A stretch of 64,000 nucleotides of DNA from positions 437,708 through 501,707 of the forward strand of contig NZ_JACEIC010000002.1 of assembly GCF_013778305.1 (NCBI RefSeq). Reading direction: 5' to 3'. Positions 51,708-61,525 of the stretch are shown in pieces; position 1 is the stretch's first letter, and every line of letters begins with the position of its first letter. The translations under genes were made by a program, and so were the position numbers. This stretch comes from Nocardioides agri. Lineage in GTDB: Bacteria > Actinomycetota > Actinomycetes > Propionibacteriales > Nocardioidaceae. Under the pieces are notes generated by a model. The model saw only the letters and a list, made by a program, of their open reading frames with translations, was not told where the DNA came from and searched no databases.

Positions 51708-53672
51708 TTGGACAAGCAACGCCTCTTTCGCGCGCTCGCGGCCATCCCGGCCGCCGCGCTGATCTCGACGCCACTGGCCGCTCCCGCCACGGCGACCTCA
51801 CCCCGGGCGAGCGCGCCCGAGGACCCCGGACAGCCGGTCGACATCGCCGGCACCGCGATCGGGGCGCTCAACGCCCTGGTGCAGGGCTTCTTCAACAGCG
51901 ACCTCTACACGCAGGTCTCGCGGATCACCGGCGCCGACGGCCAGACCTACAAGCTGACCAACCACCTGCGCACCGACCTGGTGCCGACCACGGCGCTCCA
52001 GAGCCTCGGGCTCGGCGACGCGCTCGCCGGCACGCCGCTGACGGGCGACGACAGCGGCGGCACGGCGCCGGCCGACGGCGTCCGGCGCGAGTACCTCGTC
52101 GTCTGGTCGGGCGACCGCAACGTGCTCGACCGCTCGGGCAAGCAGCTCACCAACCTGCCCGACGTGGTCACGCCGGACCTGCTCGGCACGGGCGACCAGA
52201 TCGGGCCGGACTTCTTCGCGGTCATCGACGCCACGAAGGGCTCCTCGACCTACGGCAAGGTGGTCAACACCGCGACGGTCGGGCCGCTCGTCGAGAACGA
52301 GCCGCACCACATGCAGTACATCTGGCACAAGGGCAACAACATCTTCGCCGGCGGTCTCTTCACCGACGTCACCTACGTCATCGACACCAGCAAGCTGCCC
52401 GCCCTGTCGCTCAAGCACATCAACCTGCCGACCGACACCCTGTGCGGCTCCGTCCCCGACGCCTACTGGGTGACCAAGGACGGCGGCGCGTTCGGCACCT
52501 ACATGGGCGGTCCGGACGTGCCCGGTCCGTGCACCTACTCCGACGGCACCACCCGGATCGGCAACGGCTTCGCCGGGTCGCCCGGTGAGCTCGTCAGGCT
52601 CGACCAGGACGGCAAGACCGTCTTCGAGGCTCCGGCGACCCCGGAGACCGCCGAGACCGAGCAGCGCTGCGACAACATCCCGCTGCTCGGCGCGGCCACC
52701 TGCGCCAACCCGCACGGCATCCAGGCCCGCGAGGACCTCGACACCCTGGTGACCAGCGACTACAACGAGCCGCGCAACATCATCCTCAACCCGGTGCAGG
52801 CGCCGTCGTCGTACCTGCGCCGGCCGACCGTGCGGACGTGGGACATCTCCGACCTCAGCCACCCGAAGCTGAGGGCGGTGTCCTTCCTCCCGGACGGTCC
52901 CCGCGTCGGGAAGGTGGCGCACCACGAGGAGCCGCGGGCGGCGATGGAGACCACGGTCACCAACCTGCCCGGCCACAAGGGCGCGTTCGCCAGCACCATG
53001 CAGGGCGGCGCGATCTACTACGCGCCGGACATCACCGCGGCCAAGCCGGCGTGGCGGGAGGTCTTCGACCTGACCACCGCCAACAAGCACGCCGACCCGT
53101 CGCGCAACCCCTACGGCGGCGGCTCCAACGGCGCCTGGATCCAGACCAGCCTGGACGACAAGTACCTCTACCACGCGGTCGCGGGCCGGGCGGCCAGCGG
53201 CAACGACACGGGGTCGCCGTCCTACATCCTCAAGCTGGACGTCCGGAGGCTGTTGAGGTCCGGCACCGGCGTCGACTGCTCCATCGACACGATCGAGGAG
53301 ACCGTGCGGGGTGGTGCCGAGAGTGACTGCCCGGCGATCGTCTCGACGCTGCCGGCGCCGGGCGGCCCGCACTGGGGCACGCTCGACAACCTCCGGCTCG
53401 GCAAGGACGGGTTCTACCACGAGACGCGGAAGGTGAAGCGGATCGCCTACGCGAACTACTTCGTCGCCCGCACCGGTCTCGACGGCGACCACCGGGTCTG
53501 CCTGGTCGACGTCAAGCGCGACCAGACCCTCCGGCTCGACCAGAGGTTCAAGGACGAGAAGTCGGGCAAGACCTGCGTCGACTTCGACCGCACGTCCTGG
53601 CCGCACGGCGACTGGGGTCCGGCGAAGCCGCACTCGATGCTGTTCGTCACGGCTGATGGCGACATCAAGTAG
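51708..53672 (+). CDS. Selenium-binding protein / methanethiol oxidase-like protein, exported
   Basis: The 654-residue protein has a signal peptide (LFRALAAIPAAALISTPLAA, cleavage near ATA). Its family-like motifs are PHHMQYIWHKGN, CANPHGIQAREDLDTLVTSDYNEP and SWPHGDWGPAKPHSMLFV. These fit the SBP56/SELENBP1 group, whose bacterial members oxidise methanethiol to formaldehyde, H2S and H2O2 with a copper cofactor. It is longer than the usual 430-470 residues because of inserts and a secretion signal, so it is a divergent member. The TTG at 51708 follows CGGAGGAAAG. The last 17 bases overlap the next gene. Function is inferred from motif pattern. Confidence 0.68.
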   Translation: MDKQRLFRALAAIPAAALISTPLAAPATATSPRASAPEDPGQPVDIAGTAIGALNALVQGFFNSDLYTQVSRITGADGQTYKLTNHLRTDLVPTTALQSLGLGDALAGTPLTGDDSGGTAPADGVRREYLVVWSGDRNVLDRSGKQLTNLPDVVTPDLLGTGDQIGPDFFAVIDATKGSSTYGKVVNTATVGPLVENEPHHMQYIWHKGNNIFAGGLFTDVTYVIDTSKLPALSLKHINLPTDTLCGSVPDAYWVTKDGGAFGTYMGGPDVPGPCTYSDGTTRIGNGFAGSPGELVRLDQDGKTVFEAPATPETAETEQRCDNIPLLGAATCANPHGIQAREDLDTLVTSDYNEPRNIILNPVQAPSSYLRRPTVRTWDISDLSHPKLRAVSFLPDGPRVGKVAHHEEPRAAMETTVTNLPGHKGAFASTMQGGAIYYAPDITAAKPAWREVFDLTTANKHADPSRNPYGGGSNGAWIQTSLDDKYLYHAVAGRAASGNDTGSPSYILKLDVRRLLRSGTGVDCSIDTIEETVRGGAESDCPAIVSTLPAPGGPHWGTLDNLRLGKDGFYHETRKVKRIAYANYFVARTGLDGDHRVCLVDVKRDQTLRLDQRFKDEKSGKTCVDFDRTSWPHGDWGPAKPHSMLFVTADGDIK

Positions 53673-54873
53673 CCGCGACACCGGGCTGCGCACCGCGCTC
53701 CGCCTGGGGGCCGCCGTCACCATCGGCGGCCTCCTGGTGGGGACGGCGGCGTACGCCGCGGACCTCGGCGGGGACGAGGAGCACCGGACCGGCGACTCGC
53801 TCGCCCGCGAGTGGTCGGCGCGCAGCGGCGGCCAGCAGGTGCTCGGCGGGCACCGCACGCCCGGGGTCCCGAGCGTGCAGCGCCTCCGGCACGACGACGT
53901 GACGTTCACGGTGACGGTCGCGCCGGCGCGCCCCGGGCCGAACCTGGTCCGGGTCGACAGCACCCACGAGCACCGGGGCGGCCCGCCGGTCCTGGTCGGG
54001 ACCGGCGAGGACGACCTCGTGCGGGCTCGGCCTCGGCCGGGCACCGACGGGCTCTGGGCGGTCGTCGACCTGCCGGGCGGCAGCGGCACGGTGCTGGTGA
54101 CCCACGGGCCTGGGCACCGGCTGCCGTTCGCGGTCGAGACCGGCACGGCGCCGGCCGACACCGCGACGTGGACCGGGCCCGACGGGCCGGAGTGCCTGGC
54201 GTCCGCGACCGCAGCCGTGCTGGCCGGCGGGGACGCCCCCGCCGGGTGCCCCGCCGACGGCCTGGGTGCCGCCGATGCCGCGTCGCTGCGCGGGATCGTG
54301 GCCACGCTGGCCGCCCGCGGGGTCGACGAGATCGCCGTCGACGCCGACGGGTCGGTCCGCAGCGTCGCGGCGTACGACCTCGTGCGGGGGCTGGCGGCGG
54401 ACTCGGGGGTGCGGCTGGTGCGACCCACCGACCCGCCCGGCGGCCGCAACGCCCTGCTGGTGCTGGGCGGCTGGCAGTCCGCGGCCACCGACCTGGCCCG
54501 GGTCTCGGCACGGCCGCTCCACCAGCAGCCGATCCGGTCGGACGGCACCTGGCTGGCGCCCTGGCTGCTGACCCCCGGCGTCGTCGACTCGACGGCGGGC
54601 GCGATGCTCGCTCTCGACTTCGACATCCGGGACGAGCGGGCGCAGCAGTTCAGCCAGGTGCTCGGGCGCTACCTCCCCGGCCAGCTGCCCACGGGTCCGG
54701 CGTACGCCGCCTGGCGCGCCGCGCTCAACGGCGAGCGCAGCCCGCTGACCCTCTACGCCGCCTCCCGGGCGGCCTACATGCCCGCCACCGGCGGCCATGA
54801 CCACCACGAGACCACCGTCGCCTGGTTCCCAGGCGGCACGGTCACCCCCGTCGGCACGCCCACCGCGCGCTGA
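53656..54873 (+). CDS. Membrane-anchored protein of unknown function in the sulfur cluster
   Basis: The 405-residue protein has one N-terminal membrane segment (about 11-35) and is otherwise extracellular. The first domain (about 75-140) has VTFTVTVAPARPGPNLVRV, which resembles the beta domain attached to copper transporters. The C-terminal part (about 200-390) looks like a periplasmic-binding-protein lobe (GVRLVRPTDPPGGRNALLVLGGW). A His-rich GHDHHETT lies near the end. It overlaps the methanethiol-oxidase-like gene by 17 bases and precedes the YeeE transporter by 19. A copper-delivery or sulfur-ligand role is a guess from these neighbours. Confidence 0.55.
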   Translation: MATSSSRDTGLRTALRLGAAVTIGGLLVGTAAYAADLGGDEEHRTGDSLAREWSARSGGQQVLGGHRTPGVPSVQRLRHDDVTFTVTVAPARPGPNLVRVDSTHEHRGGPPVLVGTGEDDLVRARPRPGTDGLWAVVDLPGGSGTVLVTHGPGHRLPFAVETGTAPADTATWTGPDGPECLASATAAVLAGGDAPAGCPADGLGAADAASLRGIVATLAARGVDEIAVDADGSVRSVAAYDLVRGLAADSGVRLVRPTDPPGGRNALLVLGGWQSAATDLARVSARPLHQQPIRSDGTWLAPWLLTPGVVDSTAGAMLALDFDIRDERAQQFSQVLGRYLPGQLPTGPAYAAWRAALNGERSPLTLYAASRAAYMPATGGHDHHETTVAWFPGGTVTPVGTPTAR

Positions 54874-54892
54874 CTCTCGGAAAGGCACCGTC

Positions 54893-56143
54893 ATGTCCCT
54901 CACCGACCGCTCCACCCAAGCGACCCACCGCGAGCCGCCGGTCGCGGCCACCGAGCCGCCACCGCAAGCGCGGGTCGTCGTCCTCGGCCTCCTCGGCGCA
55001 CTCGTCCTCGGCGGCGTCATCAACGCCCGGTCCGGGCAGGTGCCCACCATCCTGTTCGCCCTCGGCCTGGCCCTGGGGTTCGTGCTCTTCCACAGCCGCT
55101 TCGGCTTCACCTCCGCCTGGCGGCAGCTGGTCGCCGTCCGCCAGGGCAAGGCGCTGCGCGCCCACATGCTGATGCTGGCCGTGGCGTGCACGCTCTTCGC
55201 GCCGATCCTCGCCAACGGCGTCGGGTTCCACGACGTGCCGGCGACGCCCACGCTCGCCCCGATCGGCTGGGGCCTGTTCGTCGGGTCCTTCATGTTCGGC
55301 GTCGGCATGCAGCTCGGCGGCTCCTGCGCCTCCGGGACGCTGTTCGCGATCGGCAGCGGCCACACCGCGATCCTGCTGACGCTCGCCGGCTTCATCGGCG
55401 GCGCCACCCTCGGCGCCTACCAGTTCCCGTGGTGGATGGGGCTCCCGAGCCACGAGCCGGTCTCGCTGACCGACTGGTTCGGCGGGTACGCCGGCGCCTG
55501 GGTCGCCTCGCTCGTGATCATGGGCCTCGTCGTCGGCGCGACGTACCTGCTCGCCCGCAAGCGCTCGATCCCGCCGCTCGAGCCGGCACCGATCGCGCGC
55601 GGCGTCGCCCGGGCGATCCGCGGCTCGTGGCCGCTCTGGGTCGGCGCGATCCTGCTGGCGGTCCTCAACGCCGCGACGCTCTGGGTGTCGGGTGGCGCGT
55701 GGGGCGTGACGTTCGCGTTCGCGCTGTGGGGCTCGAAGATCCTCGACCTCGTCGGCGTCGACGTGCTGTCGTGGGGCTTCTGGCAGGACCCCGCCAACCT
55801 CGCCAAGTACGACGCCGGCATCCTCGCCGAGAAGACCTCGGTCATGGACTTCGGCATCATCCTCGGCGCCCTGGTCGCCTCGGCCGCCGCCGGGGCGTTC
55901 GTGCTGCACCGGCGGGTGCCGTTCCGGCTCGGCGTCGGCGCGGTCGTCGGCGGCCTGCTGATGGGCTACGGCGCCCGGATCGCGTTCGGCTGCAACATCG
56001 GTGCCTACTTCGGTGGCATCGCGTCTTTCAGCCTGCACGGCTGGCTGTGGGGCGTGATGGCGATCGTCGGCACCTACGTCGGGCTGCTCCTCCGGCCGCT
56101 GCTCGGGCTGAGGAACCCGAAGCCCAGCGACTCCGTCTGCTGA
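54893..56143 (+). CDS. YeeE/YedE-family sulfur-compound transporter
   Basis: The 416-residue membrane protein has about nine or ten helices. The two signature segments are QLGGSCASGTLFAIGSGH and ARIAFGCNIGAYFGGIAS, each with the conserved Cys that passes thiosulfate or a persulfide sulfur in YeeE proteins. It moves thiosulfate-type sulfur through the membrane. The ATG at 54893 follows GGAAAGG. It ends the sulfur cluster, with a good terminator-like hairpin 14 bases after the stop. Confidence 0.92.
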   Translation: MSLTDRSTQATHREPPVAATEPPPQARVVVLGLLGALVLGGVINARSGQVPTILFALGLALGFVLFHSRFGFTSAWRQLVAVRQGKALRAHMLMLAVACTLFAPILANGVGFHDVPATPTLAPIGWGLFVGSFMFGVGMQLGGSCASGTLFAIGSGHTAILLTLAGFIGGATLGAYQFPWWMGLPSHEPVSLTDWFGGYAGAWVASLVIMGLVVGATYLLARKRSIPPLEPAPIARGVARAIRGSWPLWVGAILLAVLNAATLWVSGGAWGVTFAFALWGSKILDLVGVDVLSWGFWQDPANLAKYDAGILAEKTSVMDFGIILGALVASAAAGAFVLHRRVPFRLGVGAVVGGLLMGYGARIAFGCNIGAYFGGIASFSLHGWLWGVMAIVGTYVGLLLRPLLGLRNPKPSDSVC

Positions 56144-56157
56144 CCCACCCCCGATCC

Positions 56158-56193
56158 GACGCTCCGCCCGGACGCACCCCCGGGCGGGGCGTC
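56158..56193 (+). terminator. Rho-independent terminator-like hairpin after the YeeE gene
   Basis: GACGCTCCGCCCGG pairs with CCGGGCGGGGCGTC (13 of 14 positions) across an eight-base loop, followed by CCATTTAATT. The strong GC stem plus an AT-rich tail fits intrinsic termination of the sulfur operon. Confidence 0.75.
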
Positions 56194-56287
56194 GCCCATT
56201 TAATTCGGTTGCTCGCGGCCCGCACGCTGCCCGAGAGTGTCTGCGTCGCCCCGGAGCCGCCGGGTGCCCGAACGAGAGGAGCGTGAC

Positions 56288-56371
56288 ATGTCCACGACGG
56301 TCCTTGGCCTGTCCGCAGACCACCTCCTCTCACCCGTTCGGAGCACCCGAGTTGAACAACCCCCTCTCTGA
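56288..56371 (+). CDS. Possible 27-residue leader ORF before the RIO kinase gene
   Basis: An ATG at 56288 is preceded by GAGAGGAG with a six-base spacer, the best ribosome-binding site in this stretch. It opens a 27-codon frame (MSTTVLGLSADHLL at the start) that ends at 56371, inside the N-terminus of the kinase gene. Stop of this ORF and the kinase TTG start at 56352 are close enough for reinitiation or coupling. Whether the peptide has a function is unknown. Confidence 0.4.
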   Translation: MSTTVLGLSADHLLSPVRSTRVEQPPL

Positions 56372-57221
56372 CCTCGATCCTGACCTCGATCCCGCCTTCG
56401 TCTTCGACTTCCAGACCTACGACGACGTCGAGGACGGGCAGCGCTGGTCCACCTGGCTGAGCGTCGAGCCGCTCTGCCGCGGCCCGGAGCCACGACCCGA
56501 CTGGGTCGTGACGTCCCAGGCCGCGGTCGACACCGAGCTCGGCATCCTCAAGACCGGCAAGGAAGCGGACGCCTTCCTGCTCGAGCGCGCCGTTCCCGGC
56601 AGCGACGCGCCGGGCGAGTCGGTCGTCATGGTCGCGAAGCGCTACCGCGGCGAGGACCACCGCGACTTCCACCGGTCCGCCTCCTACACGGCCGGCCGCA
56701 AGGTCCGCAACACCCGCGACAACCGGGCGGTGGCCAAGAAGTCCGCCCACGGCCGCGCCGTGGCCGCCGGCCAGTGGGCGCTGGCCGAGTGGGACGCGCT
56801 CGTGCGCTGCCACGGGCTCGGCCTCGCGGTCCCCTACCCCGTGCAGATCGACGGCACCGAGCTCCTCATGGAGTGGATCACCGTCGAGTCGGACGACGGC
56901 GTCGAGACCGCGCCGCGGCTGGCCCAGACCCGACCGGACCCGCCGCTGCTCGCGTCGTACCTCGCCCAGGTGCGGGAGTTCCTCGCCGAGCTCGCCCGCC
57001 ACGGGATGGTGCACGGCGACCTCTCGCCGTACAACATCCTCGCCGCGGGCGAGCGCCTCGTGGTCATCGACCTGCCACAGATGGTCGACCTGGTCGGGAA
57101 CCCCGCGGGGATGGACTTCCTGCTGCGCGACTGCACGAACGTGTGCACGTGGTTCCGGGCGCGGGGTCTCCAGGTCGACGAGCACGAGCTGTTCAGCGAG
57201 CTGATGGCTCATGCGTTCTAG
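56352..57221 (+). CDS. RIO-family serine/threonine kinase
   Basis: The 289-residue RIO-type kinase has the ATP-loop region KTGKEADAFLLERA, the Lys in VVMVAKRYRGEDHRDFHR, the catalytic loop HGDLSPYNIL and the metal-binding motif VVIDLPQMVDLVG. Bacterial members are small ATPases or kinases linked to RNA or ribosome biology, but targets are unknown. The start is uncertain. The TTG at 56352 gives the typical NNPLSDLDPDLD N-terminus. A GTG at 56283 would extend the protein by 23 residues, but its ribosome-binding site fits the ATG at 56288 better. Confidence 0.85.
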   Translation: MNNPLSDLDPDLDPAFVFDFQTYDDVEDGQRWSTWLSVEPLCRGPEPRPDWVVTSQAAVDTELGILKTGKEADAFLLERAVPGSDAPGESVVMVAKRYRGEDHRDFHRSASYTAGRKVRNTRDNRAVAKKSAHGRAVAAGQWALAEWDALVRCHGLGLAVPYPVQIDGTELLMEWITVESDDGVETAPRLAQTRPDPPLLASYLAQVREFLAELARHGMVHGDLSPYNILAAGERLVVIDLPQMVDLVGNPAGMDFLLRDCTNVCTWFRARGLQVDEHELFSELMAHAF

Positions 57222-57244
57222 GTGGCCGTCCTAGAGTCGTCCGC

Positions 57245-58327
57245 GTGAAGCGCTCCCGCGGCCGCGTCGTCCACGTCGAGTCCGTCGAGGATCTCGACGC
57301 ACGGCTGGCCGCGGGGGCGACCTCGCTGCGCGGCTGGCGGCTGCGCGGCGTCGACCTCCGCGAGCGGCACGAGGCGCTCGCGTCGGTGTCGGTCGCGGGC
57401 GCCACGTTCCTGGCGTGCGACTTCGCACCCGGCGACGCCGAGCGGGTGGTCGCGGCGGGCGCGCTGGTCCTCCGGGTGCCCGACGACCTGCCGGTCGAGC
57501 CGCGCAGCTCGCTCTACTCCCCCGCCGAGCTCTACGACACGCCGGCGTACGCCGACTCGCTCGACGCGGCGGCGTACGCCTGGTCCCAGCGCCCCACCGA
57601 CCCCGACGCGGCGCTCGGCCGCGCCCTGCACGACCACACGATCGACCTGGCCCTCCAGGAGTGGGTGGCCGGGCGGCGCCTGGTCGGCGTGATGGGCGGC
57701 CACCGGGTCGAGCGCGGGCACCCCGGGTACGCCGAGGCGGCCCGGCTCGGCGCGCTGCTGGGCGCGTCGCACGTGGTCGCGACCGGCGGCGGCCCCGGCG
57801 CCATGGAGGCGGCCAACCTCGGCGCCTACCTGTCCGGCCGCGCGACCGCCCTCGACGACGCGCTCGAGCGGCTGGCGGCGGTGCCGTCGTTCCGGCCGTC
57901 GGTCGACGCCTGGGCGCAGTGCGCCTTCGACGTCCTCGAGCGCCACCCCGCGGGCGCCGCCAACCTCGGCATCCCGACCTGGCACTACGGCCACGAGCCG
58001 CCGAACGTGTTCGCCACGGCCATCGCGAAGTACTTCCGCAACTCCACCCGTGAGGCGATCCTGCTCGAGGTCTGCGCCGCCGGCATCGTCTTCCTGCCCG
58101 GCAGCGCCGGCACCGTGCAGGAGGTCTTCCAGGACGGCTGCGAGAACTTCTACGCCGACGAGTCGTCGGTCGCCCCGATGGTGCTGGTGGGCGCGACCTA
58201 CTGGACGGAGACGGTGCCGGTCTGGCCGCTGCTGCGCTCGCTCGCGCGCGGCCTCCCGATGGAGAGGCACGTGCACCTCGTCGACTCCGTGGAGGACGCG
58301 GCGAACCTCATTGTTTCGGGGACGTGA
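57245..58327 (+). CDS. LOG-family Rossmann protein (nucleotide 5'-monophosphate-binding, TIGR00730-like)
   Basis: The 360-residue protein has the LOG-family core: [41 protein letters not shown] and the active-site-like [16 protein letters not shown]. The last is a variant of the PGGxGTxxE motif with Ser in place of Gly. LOG proteins are phosphoribohydrolases that release free bases from nucleoside monophosphates, but this long form with an N-terminal extension (about 1-150) may be a non-catalytic nucleotide-binding protein. The GTG at 57245 lies 23 bases after the RIO kinase stop. Confidence 0.8.
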   Translation: MKRSRGRVVHVESVEDLDARLAAGATSLRGWRLRGVDLRERHEALASVSVAGATFLACDFAPGDAERVVAAGALVLRVPDDLPVEPRSSLYSPAELYDTPAYADSLDAAAYAWSQRPTDPDAALGRALHDHTIDLALQEWVAGRRLVGVMGGHRVERGHPGYAEAARLGALLGASHVVATGGGPGAMEAANLGAYLSGRATALDDALERLAAVPSFRPSVDAWAQCAFDVLERHPAGAANLGIPTWHYGHEPPNVFATAIAKYFRNSTREAILLEVCAAGIVFLPGSAGTVQEVFQDGCENFYADESSVAPMVLVGATYWTETVPVWPLLRSLARGLPMERHVHLVDSVEDAANLIVSGT

Positions 58328-58346
58328 ACGGGACGGGGAGCCTAGA

Positions 58347-59933
58347 TTGACGCGGGTGCAGATCAATCGTCGCGACCTCCTCCGCTCCTCCGCCGCCGCA
58401 GGTGGCGCCGCCGCACTGAGCGCCGGCCTCGCCGACGCCGCCGTCGCCGGCCCGGCCGCGCGCGGCACCACCGTCTCCGCCGTGCTCGGGAAGGGGCCGG
58501 CGGGTGCGGGTGGCTGGCGGCCCGTCGTCAAGCAGGCCGGCGAGAAGCACCTCGTCCGCACCGGCCTCGGTGCCTCCGCGCGCAAGGGCCGCCAGAAGCG
58601 ACGCAAGGCGCTCGCGGCGTTCGCCCAGCTGAGCGACGTCCACATCATCGACTCCCAGTCGCCGATCCGCCTGGAGTTCGGCGAGCCGCAGAGCAGCAGC
58701 GCCTACCGCCCCCAGGAGATGCTGTGCGGCCACGTCGCCGACGCGATGGTGCGCGCGATCAACACCACCAGGCGCGGCCCGGTCACCGGTCGCAAGCTCT
58801 CCTTCGCGATCCAGACCGGTGACAACTCCGACACCGCCCAGTACAACGAGCTCCGCTGGAACATCGACCTGCTCGACGGCGGCAAGAGCGTGCAGATCGA
58901 CTCGGGCGACCGCTCCAAGTACGAGGGCGTCATGGACCAGGACCCCGCGTCGTACAACACGGCGTTCTGGCACCCGGACGGCGTGCCCGCCGGCCAAGCC
59001 CCCGACATCGCGTCCCAGAACGGCTTCCGGCCGATCCCCGGCCTGCTCGACGCCGCCCGCCAGCCCTTCCGCGCGACCGGCCTGAAGATGCCGTGGTACG
59101 CGACGATGGGCAACCACGACGGCCTGGTGCAGGGCAACTTCCCCATCAGCGCCGCCTTCAACGCGAAGGCCACCGGGACGACCAAGAGCCTGTCGCTCGG
59201 CGGCACGAGCTCGCGGACGGTCAGCCCCGACCCGGACCGCCGCCTGCTGGACCGCTCGGCGTGGGTCGACGAGCACTTCTCGACCACCGGCGCCCCGAAG
59301 GGCCACGGCTTCACCGCGGAGAACCGGGCGAAGAACACGGCGTACTACTTCTTCGACCAGGGTGACGTGCGGATGGTCGTGCTCGACACCGTCGCGCCGA
59401 TCGGCCAGCACGGCGCCATGGACGACGCGCAGTTCGCCTGGCTCAAGAAGCTGCTCAAGCGCAGCACCGACAAGCTCGTGGTGCTCTTCAGCCACCACCC
59501 CCTCGAGTCCTTCAGCGACCACGCGCTCGCCGCGAAGCTGGAGAAGGAGCTGCTGCGCCACCCGACGGTCGTCGCGTGGGTCAACGGGCACACGCACACC
59601 AACCAGATCTGGGCGCACCCGCGGAAGAAGGGCGGCAAGGCCGTCGGCGGCTTCTGGGAGATCAACACCGCCTCGCACATCGACTGGCCGCAGCAGGCCC
59701 GGCTCATCGAGATCGCCGACAACAAGGACGGCACGCTGTCGATCTTCACGACGATGCTCGACCACGCCGGCCCGGCGACGCCCGGCAGCGACCTCACCGA
59801 CCCCACCCAGCTCGCCGGCATCTCCCGGCTGCTGTCGGCGAACGACTGGCAGGAGCGCACGTTCGACCGTCGCGGCGACCGCAAGGCACGCAACGTCGAG
59901 CTGGTGCTGCCGGCGCCGAAGCTGAAGAAGTAG
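58347..59933 (+). CDS. Tat-exported metallophosphoesterase (TIGR03767-like)
   Basis: The 528-residue protein starts with a twin-arginine signal ([21 protein letters not shown]). The calcineurin-like phosphoesterase domain has [36 protein letters not shown] and [10 protein letters not shown], which supply the dinuclear metal ligands. It is exported folded and likely hydrolyses phosphomonoesters or diesters outside the cell. The TTG at 58347 follows GGGGAG by six bases; a GTG at 58356 would shorten it by three residues. It converges on rlmN with only eight bases between the stops. Confidence 0.87.
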   Translation: MTRVQINRRDLLRSSAAAGGAAALSAGLADAAVAGPAARGTTVSAVLGKGPAGAGGWRPVVKQAGEKHLVRTGLGASARKGRQKRRKALAAFAQLSDVHIIDSQSPIRLEFGEPQSSSAYRPQEMLCGHVADAMVRAINTTRRGPVTGRKLSFAIQTGDNSDTAQYNELRWNIDLLDGGKSVQIDSGDRSKYEGVMDQDPASYNTAFWHPDGVPAGQAPDIASQNGFRPIPGLLDAARQPFRATGLKMPWYATMGNHDGLVQGNFPISAAFNAKATGTTKSLSLGGTSSRTVSPDPDRRLLDRSAWVDEHFSTTGAPKGHGFTAENRAKNTAYYFFDQGDVRMVVLDTVAPIGQHGAMDDAQFAWLKKLLKRSTDKLVVLFSHHPLESFSDHALAAKLEKELLRHPTVVAWVNGHTHTNQIWAHPRKKGGKAVGGFWEINTASHIDWPQQARLIEIADNKDGTLSIFTTMLDHAGPATPGSDLTDPTQLAGISRLLSANDWQERTFDRRGDRKARNVELVLPAPKLKK

Positions 59934-59941
59934 CTAGCCGC

Positions 59942-61063
59942 TCACTCGGAGGCGGCCAGCTGGCCGCACGCGCCGTCGATCTCGCGGCCTCGGGTGTCCC
60001 GCACCGTCGTGGGGATGCCCTTGGCCTCGAGACGGCGCACGAACTCGCGCTCGTCGGCCGGGTCGGAGGCCGTCCACTTCGACCCCGGCGTCGGGTTGAG
60101 CGGGATCAGGTTGACGTGCACCCAGCCCCAGTCGCCCCGCTCGCGGAGCACGTCGCCCAGCAGGTCGGCGCGCCAGGCGTGGTCGTTGATGCCGCGCATC
60201 ATGGCGTACTCGATCGACACCCGGCGCTTGGTGACCTTGGCGTAGTTCCAGGCCGCGTCGACGGTCTCGGCGACCGAGAAGCGGGTGTTGATCGGCACCA
60301 GCTCGTTGCGCAGCTCGTCGTCGGGCGCGTGCAGGCTCAGCGCCAGCGTGACCGGGATGCCCTCCTCGGCCAGCTGGAGCATCCGCGGCACCAGGCCCAC
60401 CGTGGAGACGGTGACGCCCCGGGCACTCATGCCGAGGCCGTCCGGCGTGGGGTCGGTGAGGCGGCGTACGGCGCCGATGACGGCCTTGTAGTTGGCCAGC
60501 GGCTCCCCCATGCCCATGAAGACCACGTTGGAGACCCGGCCGGGGCCGCCCGGCACCTCGCCGCGGGCCAGAGACCGGGCACCGGCGACGACCTGCTCGA
60601 CGATCTCCGCGGTCGACATGTTGCGCTGCAGCCCGCCCTGGCCGGTCGCGCAGAAGGGGCACGCCATCCCGCAGCCGGCCTGGCTGGAGACGCACATCGT
60701 CGCGCGGTCGGGGTAGCGCATCAGCACCGACTCGACGAGAGCGCCGTCGAAGAGCTTCCACAGCGTCTTGCGGGTGGTGCCCCGGTCGGCCTCGAGGGTG
60801 CGCAGCGGCGTCATCAGCTCGGGCAGCAGCCCGGCGACGAGCTCGTCGCGCTGACCTGCCGGCAGGTCGGTCATCTCGGCCGGGTCGTCGACGAGCCGGC
60901 CGAAGTAGTGGGTCGAGAGCTGCTTGGCCCGGAACCCCGGGAGGCCCAGCTCCTCGAGCCGGGCCTTGCGCTCGGCCGGGTCGAGGTCGGCGAGGTGCTG
61001 CGGGGGCTTCTTGCGGCCGCGTGGCTCGTCGAAGACGAGTGGGAGGTTCGTGCGCTCTGACAT
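59942..61063 (-). CDS. rlmN: 23S rRNA/tRNA adenine-C2 methyltransferase RlmN
   Basis: The 373-residue radical-SAM enzyme methylates C2 of A2503 in 23S rRNA and A37 in some tRNAs. The iron-sulfur cluster ligands are Cys131, Cys135 and Cys138 (CGMACPFC). The methyl-carrying Cys366 lies in [11 protein letters not shown] at the C-terminus and the resolving Cys124 in [10 protein letters not shown]. The ATG at 61063 was picked over a longer frame because it gives the normal RlmN length. It marks the right boundary of the accessory region. In mycobacteria it also lies in this cdsA-frr-pyrH block. Confidence 0.96.
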   Translation of the reverse strand: MSERTNLPLVFDEPRGRKKPPQHLADLDPAERKARLEELGLPGFRAKQLSTHYFGRLVDDPAEMTDLPAGQRDELVAGLLPELMTPLRTLEADRGTTRKTLWKLFDGALVESVLMRYPDRATMCVSSQAGCGMACPFCATGQGGLQRNMSTAEIVEQVVAGARSLARGEVPGGPGRVSNVVFMGMGEPLANYKAVIGAVRRLTDPTPDGLGMSARGVTVSTVGLVPRMLQLAEEGIPVTLALSLHAPDDELRNELVPINTRFSVAETVDAAWNYAKVTKRRVSIEYAMMRGINDHAWRADLLGDVLRERGDWGWVHVNLIPLNPTPGSKWTASDPADEREFVRRLEAKGIPTTVRDTRGREIDGACGQLAASE

Positions 61064-61104
61064 CGCTGCGATTCTCCCACCCGCGCCGGCCCCGGCGCGA
61101 TTCG

Positions 61105-61500
61105 TCAGGACTGGTAGGTGAGCATGAACCAGAGCACCAGGCCGCCGACCCCGAGCACCACGAGCGCGGTCATGACGACACCGATGAGCATGTAGAGCCC
61201 GAAACGCCGCGTCTTCGGCGCGATCACCAGGCCGATCGGCACGCCGAGCGTGACCAGCACGAACGGGAAGAGGTCCTCGGCGGTGTCGTCGGCGAACAGC
61301 CAGTTCAGCAGGCCGATGAAGAGGCCCGGGACCACGACGACGAAGGCGAGCCCGGTGAAGAAGCCGCTCAGGGCCGTGAACGTCGGGTGGTCGCGGTGCC
61401 ACCAGTCGGGCTGCCGCCCGTCGTCGGGGACCTGCACGTCGTCCTGGACGTCGCCCTGGACGTCCGCCGACTCCGTCTGGTCGTGCTGCTCGGTGCTCAT
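61105..61500 (-). CDS. Small membrane protein between cdsA and rlmN
   Basis: The 131-residue protein has an acidic N-terminus (about 1-40, with repeated DVQ(G/D)DV units) and three membrane helices: [38 protein letters not shown] and [19 protein letters not shown]. The topology suggests an integral membrane protein of unknown role. The ATG at 61500 is used rather than the GTG one codon earlier. Its place next to CdsA suggests a link to membrane lipid synthesis, but no motif supports that. Confidence 0.65.
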   Translation of the reverse strand: MSTEQHDQTESADVQGDVQDDVQVPDDGRQPDWWHRDHPTFTALSGFFTGLAFVVVVPGLFIGLLNWLFADDTAEDLFPFVLVTLGVPIGLVIAPKTRRFGLYMLIGVVMTALVVLGVGGLVLWFMLTYQS

Positions 61501-61525
61501 CACTCTCGATGCTAGATCAGGTAGG

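Noticed and set aside
56283..56351. N-terminal extension of the RIO kinase from the GTG at 56283
   Set aside because: The extra residues do not look like kinase sequence and the ribosome-binding site is correctly spaced for the ATG at 56288 instead.
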